Of a DNA stretch of 64,000 nucleotides, positions 22,978-34,434 are shown one piece after another (within the stretch, counting starts at the first letter, position 1; each line of letters opens with the position of its first letter). The notes beneath the pieces were generated by a model that saw nothing but the letters and a program-made list of their open reading frames with translations, did not search any database and was not told the origin of the DNA. Position numbers and translations under genes: made by a program. Source of the DNA: Clavulina sp. PMI_390 (Eukaryota > Basidiomycota > Agaricomycetes > Cantharellales > Hydnaceae); the NCBI GenBank assembly GCA_015039315.1, contig WIDE01000033.1, positions 248,101 to 312,100 on the forward strand, written 5' to 3'.

Positions 22978-24434
22978 TTTGGGGGAACTGTAGGCGAGGA
23001 TATGAAGAGTAGAGCTGTGGAAGAGAATTGTATCTTGATGGGAGGTTGCGAGCTTGGACAGAGCTCTACTTATACCAGTCGTTGGGGTCGTCGAATGATT
23101 TCACATTCAGAGCTGTTTCCGTCTTCCGGTCCCGACTCCGGGATCCGAGGTCGACATACCGGTCAAACGCGTATGCGCATCTGTGCTCTTCGGAAATGCA
23201 TGAATACCATGACGTATTGCTTGGCAATAGACCTGCTCCACCATTGGATATTGTGTGGCTGAAGCTGCGCGGATCGGGAGGGCGCTGCTGTCTCGCGATT
23301 CAGTTTTCGGCCACTCGAGAGCGAGCCCAGGATTTGCGATCAGATCAGATCGACTTCTTCTGCAAAGCGGATTCAGATGTACTTGCTAAATTCGAGTAGT
23401 CAGATCCGCACGCCGGGATTGTGAGGTGTTCTCTAGATGGAGGAGAGTGAAGGATCACACAATCGGACTTGCACACACTTTGATTTCAAATTTTGTGACG
23501 AAGAGTGACTCAATAGCCCATGAAATTGGTGCACAGAGACGAGCAGATTATCCAGGAAAGGTCCAGAATGCTGGGCTGTAGAAACAATATAATGGAGGTA
23601 CAACGGAGAGTCACCATCATTGGTCAGTTGTACATGAGTGTGATGACGGGATACAAAAAGAAATCAAACTCGGCGCCACAGATCAGAGCCTTGGCCATGA
23701 GGAGGGTGAGGATAAGTGCGGCTCTCAGGTTTTTGCGGTGCAATCCCCGATGGAAATTGTGGATATTCCCTCCACGAAGGTACTTCAAGTTTCGCATCCT
23801 TTCGTTTGAGATTGTAAGAGGCGAATTTTCAAGCCTGGCTCACCTACTACAGACTCGGTGATAATTATGCAAGTGTCATAAAGGCGAGAACCTGTCCGAT
23901 GCAGCAATCATGGCATATCTCACACACCTCTCAAGATAGCTCACGCAGCGGACATGTTCCATTGTAAAGCTCTTTGAATATGCTGGGCTGTTCTTGTTCA
24001 TGCCGCGGTGAAGAATAATCATGGGGTTAAGAGGACATAACCGGGAAGATATGGTGAGACTGTGAGCAGCCTTCCGTTCAGCGCATGGAGCATTTATGCA
24101 AAGAAGCCCTTCGGTGGATATAACGGCCCGCAAGAATTGTAGGTCAGAATTAGTGTCACACCACCATCAGTTGCCGAACAAATGGCTCAAATGGTATTAA
24201 ATCCCTTCGTCCCTGGCGGGAGAAGGGGGATAGCTTGTTACTCTGTCACATATTGGTCACAAAGACTGAATTGCCGCGTCAGGCTCCGGATGAGTAACGA
24301 ACATGACCGAGCCGTCGATCCCAAGCCCTCCACCTACCTCCACCTCACCTTTTTCCCTGTCTCCGACAAGCCGGGCGCCTATACGCGCATTCCCCAAGCT
24401 CGCTCCTAAAAATCAGCGATAAAACATAACTGCC
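22978..24434. other. Intergenic, no supported gene
   Basis: 1.46 kb with only short motif-less frames on both strands. No transposon relic, tRNA or conserved domain was recognised. Confidence 0.45.
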
Positions 24435-27400
24435 ATGAGTGGACTCTTTGGCACTTACTCCTTCGACGATGACGAAGACGATTCGGACTATATTCCTGGA
24501 GCAGATGCCGACATGGATGATGGCGAAGACGAGTAAGACATTGCGCCTAGCTATGATGGAGATGAAGACCAATTATCTGAGAGCGCCGCTGGTTCATATC
24601 TCTCCCCCCACATAGGGCCTCCAACGTTCGTGCATCTGCCCCAGCTGCAGCTAGTGGCCGGAGGTCGAGTACGAGGAGAGCAGGACGAGGAGGTGGTGCT
24701 TTCACGTCGATCCAACGTACGTCCGCTCTGTTCTTGGATATCAGGTTACCCCAAAGCACCTTGTCCTCCGGCGTTCTCGCCCATTGCCGGCGGTGGCATT
24801 TCATCAATAACCATTGGGGGTCATGCACATCCTTTGGCTCTCCGACATGGGGCGGAGCTGGCATCTCATGTTGCCTTGCAACCTTATCAACTCGTGATTC
24901 GTATCATACGCTCACTCCAGGATGCGCGAACTACTCCCAATCCCCTTCTACTATTTGCTCTCGATCGCTGTCTATAATGCTCCGATAAGAGGTGTCATAC
25001 TGAGCGTTATCATTATCTTCGGCTCTCGTTTGACTCTAGAGCTTCTTTCTGCCGTCGTCAACTCAAATGGCGGAAGCCTCCCACCAGAAATCGTTTCACT
25101 TCTCGCACAGAACGGTGTTCAAGTGGTGGTCCGCGACGCTGACGATTCAAACGATGGGGATCAAGCTGAGGAAGAAGAAGAAGAGGACGACGATCTCGCA
25201 CCAGCATGGGCTTCTGCGACCACGGCTCAAAGCGCTGGGCAAAACCAGTGGTTTGACGAAGTGGATGGGCCACAAGCGGCTGGCGCGGAGCTCCTAAGCA
25301 GCGGCGAATTTGGCAGGCTCGGCCCACTCCAGGAGATCTCGAATGGTAAAAAGTCGCTAAGGCAAAAGCTTCAAGCAAGCAAACTATCGCACCGGCTTCC
25401 ACTCCGAGAGGACATAGCGAGAGTAAGTTACCCGATGTAACCCTCGGCTGATTCATTGGACTAAAATTTCTCTTTAGCCACTGGTCCCAAATACCAGCGG
25501 AACTATTGGTATGCGCACCCCCAATTTTCGGTCCAGATCTCACACTAACCACTGGCGGATCTAGTGGCCAAGTACGACTGCAATCCTTATGCAGGGCAGT
25601 ACAGCTCCGGTACGGTTACCCCGTATCCTATGATGAACGGCAGATTTAATAATACCCTTCGTCGTTCTCACTTTAGATTCATCGTTTTACTATACTTGCA
25701 CGCAAGGTTCGTACCATCGATAGTTGGAAGAGTATCACTTTCTAAGCTCTTCCGTCTATTCTCACCCTTGACCAGATTTCCGTCTACACATCTACGACAC
25801 GTCCAAGCCCACCATTACTCAAGGGAACTCACCACACGCTATTGATGACTCAGACCACGAGTATACGATGCCCGTGATGAAAACGATCAATGGTGTGCCA
25901 GGCAATTGGACGATCACTGACTCGCACTTGAGCCCTGACAATGAGAGGATGATTTATTCGTCAATTGTGCGTCACATATTTGTCATAGGACATAGTGTAG
26001 GAACGTGAGCTTATCGTCCTCCCTTCATGATTACAGAACACCGTTGTACACATGACGCGAACACGAGATGATACAAACGAGCAAGTCGCAATAGAACTGG
26101 CAGACCGGCAGTCACGAACGGGCAGTCGACAACGATTCTCCTCGTGGGATCGAGCAGACTCATTTGGAGTATATAGCTGCAGATTCTCTGCGGATGGGCA
26201 AGAGATTGTTGCCGGTGGAAGTGGTAGTTTATTCGGTAAGCTTTTACTGACCTTACGTACGTGGATCTTGGTGGAAATAGCTAACAAGTGGATACATTGA
26301 TGTAGTGTATGACCTGAACGCGATGAGACGGACTACGAGGATCCCCGCTCACGAGGATGATATCAACAGCTGCTGCTGGGCGGACTCATCCAGCGGGAAC
26401 ATCCTCGTCAGTGGCTCGGACGACACCTTCATTAAAATCTGGTACGTTTGTCATATATTGCAAAGATGGATACCCAAAGAACTCGTCTCATTCGGATCTC
26501 TTGCATCATTCAGGGACCGTCGATCGCTGGGCGCCTCAGCCAAGCCCGCTGGCGTGCTGGTAGGGCACACTGAGGGCATCACGTATGTCTCACCCCGTGG
26601 GGATGGGCGATACGTCGTGTCAAATGGGAAAGATCAGACAATGCGACTCTGGGATCTCCGAAAAATGCATACCAATGATGCGTGGGAAGCGATGCCAAGG
26701 AGGGCTTATGGTTTAGGAGGCAGCTGGGACTATCGGTGAGTTACTTTAGTCGAGATATCACAGCGTAATGCAAGTGAAGGCTTATTGTCGTGGTGCATGG
26801 ATAAAGGAACGGGAGATATCGTAGGCCGCGGTTTGATGCGCACCCAAAGAACTGTAGTATCATGGCGTACCGCGGACACCACGTTTTCAAGACACTCATC
26901 CGATGTCACTTCAGTCCTGACGAGACAACGGGAGGTAGTTATCTGTACACAGGTTCAGCAGATGGAAAGATCCACGTACGCATCGATCAAATCTTCTCGA
27001 GGAGTATACCGTCGTGCTGACCATGCTGTCGCAGATCTACTCCCTAGATGGCACGATCGTTCAAGTCCTCGACCGCTCCAAAGTCCTTCCACTTTCGTTT
27101 GATCCATCAGAATCCGAGCCGCCCTTGGAGACACGGAGGAGCCAGGCTCGTGCGCGCAGTGACTGGCAGCAGCGTACGGGCGTTGTCCGTGATGTTAGCT
27201 GGCACTCGCGCGAGCCAGTGTTGATGAGCGTTGCCTGGGGAAGCGGGGGAATGATGATGGGCACGGGGGGGAATGTGGCGAGACACGAATGGAAAAGTCT
27301 AGGGAGAAATGGAATGAACAGAGTGGAGGATGTGGTGCAAAGGCAGAGGGAGGAAGAGACGAGCAGGCCAGGGGTTAGAGCCGCCGTCCTGCCTGGAAGG

Positions 27401-27436
27401 TCCCAGATGCTTCCAGGGGGCTGGGAGGAACTGTGA
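24435..27436 (+). CDS. DCAF11/WDR23-like WD40 substrate receptor
   Basis: Twelve exons (24435-24532, 24616-24716, 25040-25422, 25478-25508, 25565-25609, 25677-25706, 25776-25966, 26037-26235, 26306-26441, 26514-26735, 26825-26975, 27035-27436) give 662 aa in one frame. The N-terminus is acidic (YSFDDDEDDSDYIPG) and then basic. The repeats include GVYSCRFSADGQEIVAGG, GNILVSGSDDTFIKIWDRR, VSNGKDQTMRLWDLRK and YLYTGSADGKIHIYSLDG. PRFDAHPKNCSIMAYRGH and TLIRCHFSPDETTG are distinctive of the DCAF11/LEC14B group. Known members recruit substrates to Cul4-DDB1 ubiquitin ligase; that role is inferred. The third exon junction needs a 323-nt intron, the least certain joint. Confidence 0.82.
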
Positions 27437-29165
27437 GAGGGTGGGTTGGCCCTTCCATCATGGAGTTCCATCCCAGTGATCCCAGGAAGGCAGCTGCGAT
27501 CACACAATTTCCATCCATATCGACTTCTACCCCCGATCTGCCTCATGGCTTTCATATCACCTGTCACTTTCGCACTTTATGCACCGTAGTGTCTGTCGTC
27601 ATTGTACTTACTATCTTGCTTGTAACTGTACCATCACCGCTCGGCCTCTGCCATCTTCGTTTGCTCTCACTCCACCTCGTGATTGTCATGTGCATGCTCA
27701 TTTACTGATTGTTGCGAAGTCTCAGTCAGCGGGCTCCACGCCTCGAGGCTTAAGGAGCATCGCCTCAAAGTGGAGCGCCGAAGATAATTGCCAGATAGTG
27801 AACGCCAGGTCATGCTCCATCTAAAGTTCCAAGCCACGAGCTTTGAGCGGCCCCGCCCAAGCTCCACCATCGGCTATGTTCTTTCCATCGAAAAGTTCCT
27901 TATTTCTCAGAGATCCGAATACGGGCCACTAATTACTCGAATAATTCAGGTAAGATTTACACACAGATCGACCGATTGGTAAATATGTGATTCGCGCTGG
28001 ACCGGGAGGTGTGGAAGACGCGACGAGTGATGCTGGATTATTGTGGCTCCGGAGCCCGCGAGGGCATGAGGGACGGAAGATTATGACTGCAAAGGAATTG
28101 TAACCTATCATGCAGATTTGGCGCTATTGTTGCAGACTCTTCAATAGCAGCTACATCTTGAAGATCCGTTGAATCAAATGTACTCGTGAGGGTGATCAGG
28201 ATACTCAGCGATTGGTCGCTGGTCGCAATGAGCCGGGAAAATTCGTTCCTCCAAGGATCATGCGGTCAGCAGGATGCTACCACTGATGACGCAAGGTTGA
28301 TTATCTCTTCCACTTCCACACACGCCCACAGCCACCCCGGCCCCGAAGATGCCTGTCAGATTGTTTCAAAGCCTCATGGCTTACCATAAAGATGACAGCT
28401 CATTATGAACCTCATGAGTTGGAGCAGTCAAGGCAACAGCAATGAGCCCGTATTGAGGCCGCGTAAAAGCACAAGGCCTCGAGGTCAACGAATGCGGAAG
28501 AGTATGAAGTTTCATGATTAGCCGGCGTCTTCGGGGAGGCTAAGTTTATTGCGATCGATTGTAGCACTGATTTGCCAAGGCTTTCGTTCGTCACTGGTGT
28601 GGTAGCTGGCGTCAGCTGAGGTACAGAAATTTAGATCCACGGCAAGAGATCTGAAGACGATGAAATGGCTATGAATGGCACGGCATGGCATTGTTGAAAA
28701 CCTAACCTCATGGGCTAATTAACCCCTCACTACCTTCGTCGGGCGTGAAGAAGACATCTGGCCGAGATCCAATCGAGTTCGGATAATTAAAGCTCCAGGG
28801 GCCTCCAACACGCTGGTGGATTACACACTCAGATTTCAGATGCAAAGTGGTACTTAGATGCTGAGCCTTGACGAGAAGAACTTCTGGACTTTACCGAGCT
28901 GTCAAGGCACGGTGAAGCCGGCATGCCGCGACCTTGCAGGTCGCGGGGCACATCCCGCGGCAGAACCACAGGTACGTGGAGACCGCCTTGCCTAGAGGGA
29001 ATGAAACAGGAGACCGAGCGCGATCGTTTAGCTGACAACATTAACCAGGCCAACGGGGGTCGAGTGCAGTGGCCGGAACAAAACGCCAATGAAGATTGCA
29101 AATGGGGCTAGGGGGATAACTTGATAACCTGACATGTTAATTCGTCCGAACATTAGTTCTGCACT
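27437..29165. other. Intergenic, no supported gene
   Basis: 1.7 kb between a plus-strand and a minus-strand 3' end. Holds a perfect GC-rich inverted repeat at 28926-28946 but no recognisable coding region, tRNA or transposon end. Confidence 0.5.
28926..28946. repeat. Perfect short inverted repeat (hairpin)
   Basis: CCGCGACCT, a three-base loop TGC, then AGGTCGCGG: nine of nine pairs. It is strongly GC-rich in an otherwise ordinary intergenic region. Confidence 0.6.
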
Positions 29166-32100
29166 TCAGAACTTCTTCTTTTGAATATTCGCCCGCCGTG
29201 GGCCCTGCCAGCCTGATCCCGCGGCTCCAGCAGCAGGTTTGGATGTTTTCGGTTTCTTCACAGTTTCCGCATCGCTATCGTCGTTAGAGTCAGAGTCAAC
29301 TGCCGCTTTGCGTTTCGGAAAAGCAACAGGCTTGGCGGGAAGTGGCTTGCTTCGCGGAGGCGGAGAGGACGAGGGTTGTTTGCGAGATGGAGAGCTTTTT
29401 TTGTGCTTGGATGGTAAGCCTTGGCCCTTACCATCATCGTTGTTATCCCCCGAGGAAGCGGAATCGGGTATATCGGACTCGTCATCTTGGTTTTTATTTA
29501 TCGCTTCCTTCCCCTTCCCTTTTGCGGCCGGAACGCTTGGAACGGTGGGCTTCCCCACAGCAGGATGATAAGGAACATTATCACCCTCATCTTCGCTCTC
29601 GGTGGGTGTCCCTTCATCCTCGTCACCATCGACATTGTCTCCATTCTGGTTGCTAGATCCAGACGAAATCGTTTGGCTATTGGAAGCAGCGGCGGCGGTA
29701 GCCGCTCCCGCTACTGTTGGTGAGTGAGGCTCTAGAGACGTGATTTGCACAGCAGCTTTTCCCTCTGATCGAAGTGGAGATCCAAGAGATGAACTTGATT
29801 CCTGCCGTTGAGCTTGAGATTGAAGTTGGGACTGAGATTGCGAATGAGGATGATGAACATTTGACCTGGATCGCCATGATGCGGCTGATGCGGGATTACG
29901 ATAGTTCGCCGGAAAGAGAAAGGAGAAAATAGCAGAGCCGAGTGTATGACAGCCACAAATGAGTACATGTCCAACATTAGTCGTATCGGTTAACTCTCAC
30001 CGACGCTCTCCTCTTCCTCGTTCTCTGAGAGGATAGCCCCACTCTCGTCGTCTTCATTTCCGATAACGTGATGTTTACGAGAAGCAGCTGTACCCGATGG
30101 TGGCTGTTGGCCCGGAGCGGGCTCGTACGCCTCACTGTCTTCATCCACCCGAATCGGGGATGCACTCCGAGGCTGCACCAGGAGAAGAAAAAGCGATCGC
30201 AAAAGAAGAAGAGCATCGGGAGTCAGTGATCACTGCTCCATGCTAAAACTTCCATAGAAGGTTAGAATGGGGGGGCTGTAGCCGATTCGCCCAAATACGA
30301 CTGTATATGGTACGCGAAAAGCACGCCACCATGTCAGAACCGCCTTTTCCGCCTTCGCGCTTCTCCAGGGGCGGGACCCGGCGCGGCGCGAGGGGGGTGG
30401 GCACTCCCAAGTGGGCGGGTGCATCACTGATTGACGAGGCCATGTAACAGGGGGTTCGAACCATACTTACTCGTTTAGGTGACGAGCCCGATCGTCGTCG
30501 CTGTCCACTTCCAGATCTCCCCGTAGCGGAGGCTCTTCTTGCGCCGCCGCCGTCCGCATTGTCACTGTCGATAGCATTCGCCTCGAGGCGAGCCTGGGAG
30601 TGATATGCATTGATGCCGGGAGAGGGAGGACCGGTGAGAGGAGGCGGTGGATCGTCATAGGCTGATAGAATAGGACCTGTCAAACACAGCAGTTCACAAT
30701 TCCGATCGTCAGCTTCTTTTTCTCGGCGAGCACGCAAGAGTAGGATGATGAACATGAAATAGATCCGTAGTTAAAGCGAAAGCGGCCGCGCAATAACGAG
30801 CTCAGCAATGGGGGCTGGCTTGCGTGTACCATACGCTCACAGCTTGAGACGCCGGTGCTGCACAGGGCGGCGGAATACGCCCAAAATGGCGGAGCTCGAG
30901 GTGAGGTTAATCACGGTCTAGGCTCTCAAGGAGGAGAGTAACAGTCTTGGAGCGATGGCGATAGCACCAAAACATCAAGAAAAAAGCCATGGTTTAATGA
31001 ACTGCCCTCTCGCAGCCGCTAAAGTGGCTTTGGGGCCATAGAGCCAGAGGCGGACACACACCCAATCATGACCATGAGGATGTAATGCAGGGGCCGTGAG
31101 CCACCAATAGGCTAGACTAATGGGCGACATATGCATACCCACACCCACACAGATAGTCTGTGACGCGGCATGCACGCCATCGAATGGTCGATGTATGCGA
31201 CGACGGGAACGAGGGTAGTGAAAGACGCCGCTACAGCGCTCATTGACAAAAGCACCGCTCAAGGGTCTTTTTGTCAACGAATATGCATGCAGTGTATAAT
31301 CGTCAAGGATGGACGCCGTAGAAAAGAAGCGAGGAAAAAGCAAGGAGAAGGATGAACAGAGCCACAAACGACGACACGACTACTCACTGAGGTTCTTGGC
31401 GCGGTTCAACGTCTGTGATATGCGCGCGAGCGACGACGTGACACGCGGTTTGCGAAAAAATGTCCGCGTGACGTTCGCGGTACGGGCGGTCTTGGCGGCC
31501 TTGTCGACGTGCTGTCCGTAGAAGAAAAAAGACCAAAAAAAGGTTGTTGAGAATGATGCAGTTCAGAATTGACGATGACAATATGATTGCCCCTCCCTCT
31601 CCTCCCAATCGGCACGAAATACAAATATATGAATGTATATCGGTGGTGGCGTCCCATGAACATGAGCCATCCACGAATATCCAATAGAATCAATAACAAT
31701 CGATCGACCCGGCGGAAATGATCGATGGGAGAGAGTCAGAGCAACCCCCATTCCAAAACGAAATCGGAAGGCAGTTGTGAATTAGAGAAAGGCCCGAAAT
31801 GAAAGCATTGAACGAGGCGAGCCAGCAGGCAAAAGAAAACAGTTAGGGGAGAGAATGGAAGGCGAAGCAAAGGTTTTCTTTCTTTCCTTCAGTGCGGAAA
31901 AAAGAATGCAGGCAGCAGACATGCGCGCGCGCGAATGCGGGGTCCCGCAAAATGTCCGAAATCTGAATCTGAATCTGTGAAGCTGCTGCTGGCCGTGACG
32001 AATCCGGCTTGCGGCAGCAGCGAGCTTAGCGGGCCCCCCCTTCGGAATATGCGTGTTGGCAAGGCGGTTGAAATAAAAAGCCAGGGCAAGAAAAAAAGAG

Positions 32101-33652
32101 GGTTTCGGAAACCATGACACCATCGGGGAGCCGATCGTGCGGAGCGCGGCACGTCGTCGTAGGATGTCATTGTCATGTCAGCAGGCGCGCTTCGGCCTCC
32201 CCTACCCCACCACCCTGCAAGAAAAAAAAGTGCAGGGAGGCAGATGCAAGTATTTCATGAAAAGAGAAACCAAAGACAGAAGCAAGGGCATATGGTGAGA
32301 GGGCCGGGGAGGAAAAAATGAGTCTCCAGCAGGCCTTGCTTGAGCAAGCTGACTGGCTGGCTGAGTGACTTACGTTTGTCCATGCGGCATCGTCGAGTTG
32401 ACGCAAGGCTGCGGGAGCTGTGAATGCAGAATCTGCGAGCGTGACCAGGGGTAGAAACAGCTGGCGAGCAAGAACCTCTGGACCCATGCGGGAACCCAGT
32501 GACATGGCCTCCCATTTCCACGAGTACGTCGAGCCAGTCATTAGGATCTCCAGATCCTACAAACACATTCATCGCAACAGGATGTGCCAGAAGTGAAACA
32601 ATATTAGTTGGAGTGGATCAATTATAGTCGCATCGCAATTACGCCCGAGGAAGGGTGCCTCCAAGGGGGAAGAAGACGACGAATGGATGGCAACAGCCAG
32701 TGGGGGGCGACTGGCCGGGATCGGTAGCCAGGGCTTCCTCGCTCCCTCAATGAGATAATAATAATTCGTCGCAGAAGAAGCACCGAAGCGTAACACAAAC
32801 AGGCGCTCGCAATGCCGCCCAAGCTTATTATTACTCAGTTGCTTATTTATTGTATTGCCATTGAGGCACCAGCGCCACCACCCCCGGCTGACTGGCAGGA
32901 GAGGTGGAGGAGGAGGGTGGAGAATCGCCGGGGAAGTCCGAGAGCAAAGCACACCACAAACGCACACACTACTGAACTGAACAAGTGACTTACCGCATTG
33001 AGGGTGTGCCTTTCCGTGACCCAGTCGACATCCTCGTCTGCGATCGTGCTGGGTGCATGCAGACGGACAAGGTCGCGGACACGGGCAGCTCGCCAGGCGG
33101 GATCTTCGAGATGATGCTCAAAGGTGTTGTCGTCAGTGGTGGTGGTGTTCGCCCCGTGGAGTTTGACGTGCCTTTGCGTCGTGGTAATAGTGGCGGTGGA
33201 GGTCGGGGCGTCATCATGTATTCGATACAGGAAAAAAACGAAATGAGAAGCGCATGCGAAGCACGATGGGGCGGGATACATACCGACGGAGCATGTGCCT
33301 CATTTCGAGGGCTGTGTGGGGACAGTGAGGGGATAAGATAAAATGATTGATAAATTGTTAGAAAAACACGCTGCAGCAGACAGACAGACCTTCGGCATAG
33401 ACGTGGACGGCATCTGTGATGAGGAAGCAGCACCCATTTTCGAGAGACGCATGGAATTTCTGTAGCGCGCTGGGCTTAAGTTCTCAAAACGCGCGCCGAT
33501 GCAGCGCAAGGGGATTTCTCACAAAGAGCCAATTGGCGTCGTCTGGATCTTCATAAACATGCCAAGGTTCATTCGCCAGGATGTCTGCGTGTTTCTTTTT
33601 TATGTGTAGCTATTAGCTGATGACTGAAACGACGCTGGTTTCTTTTTTGCAT
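29166..33652 (-). CDS. XLF/NHEJ1-like DNA end-joining factor
   Basis: Exons, in order after the first: one ending 33523, 33474-33390, 33311-33284, 33171-32994, 32556-32374, 31511-31388, 30676-30471, 30172-30001 and 29884-29166, all in phase, about 570-580 aa. The N-terminal head reads W-VYEDPDDANWLF, then LQKFHASLENGCCFLITDAV, matching the XLF pattern of a compact beta head ending in a (V/I)TDL strand. TYSWKWEAMSLGSRM and LARQLFLPLVTL correspond to the FYWNF...LASxxLVxxHLIRPL block at the head-stalk junction. A coiled stalk and disordered tail follow, ending RRANIQKKKF, a basic stretch with terminal Phe like the XLF Ku-binding motif. XLF bridges XRCC4-ligase IV in end joining. The first exon (start 33652) is tentative. 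Confidence 0.62.
31512..32373 (-). other. 862-nt intron of the XLF-like gene
   Basis: Spans from the donor after codon AAC (GTAAGT) to the acceptor CAG before CACGTC. Introns of this size are rare in this window, where most are 50-80 nt. No gene on either strand inside it is supported. The same gene has two further long introns, 32557-32993 (437 nt) and 30677-31387 (711 nt). Confidence 0.6.
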
Positions 33653-34434
33653 AAGAGAGCACACACTTGGGCAAACTCAACGAGGCCTCCCATCGCTGCT
33701 GGCTGGCTGGCTACAAAACAGACGGGGGGATGGGTGTGTGTTTGTCAGCAATTGAGTTGCCGCTCGATTAGGCAAGGCCTCATGTTGGACATCTTTGGAT
33801 GCAAGTGCCTCGTTGCAGCAGCGTGGTGGTTGTTGCCCAAAAAATCAGAAAGATTTTTTGGGTTGCTCGGCCACTTAGTCCCCCCATAAATACCCATCTT
33901 GGTTGTGAGCCGCCCCTTAGCCTTCTTCCTCCGACTCGGCTCTCTCTGGCCATCATCTCATCTCCACAATCTTGTTGCTGCTGGTTGCTTGTCCCGCCCC
34001 TTCTTATAACTCCACCTCGTCGCTTTTTCTTCCACCTCTTCCCCCCTCAAGCCGCTGTTTTTCAGGCGGTGTCCATATACTGTGTTTTCTTGCCCTCTCC
34101 TCCTTCTGCCATAGCTTGCGTTTGTGTCAATCTGCCTCGTCTGAATTGATCATTGCTGCTTTGCCCTCCGGACGCACAACTTCGCCAAAGATCTGGTCCG
34201 TGCTGCCACACATGCACCCTAGACTATACGCGCCATAAACTAATCTTCGTCTTATTTCGTTCGATGATTCCGATTTGAATCGCACATTAGATTGCTTGCC
34301 GCCGCGTCACACCTTTTTGTCATTTTCTGTGAGTCGAAACACGCGGTCTGGGTTGTCATTTATCGCATTCTCACCCTCTATCGCTTTCGGATTTCCCCCT
34401 GCAGTTTCGAGGCCGCCAACCAGATCTTTCCATA
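33653..34434. other. Divergent intergenic / 5' leader region, pyrimidine-rich
   Basis: Between the XLF-like gene (minus) and the CCCH gene (plus). The strand facing the CCCH gene is CT-rich from about 33900 to 34200, as in highly expressed fungal promoters. A CCCCATAAATACCC TATA-like site lies near 33882-33895. Confidence 0.45.

Noticed and set aside
24547..24864. Minus-strand frame opposite the DCAF11 N-terminus
   Set aside because: It overlaps exon 2 and the long intron of the well-supported plus-strand gene and shows no family signature.
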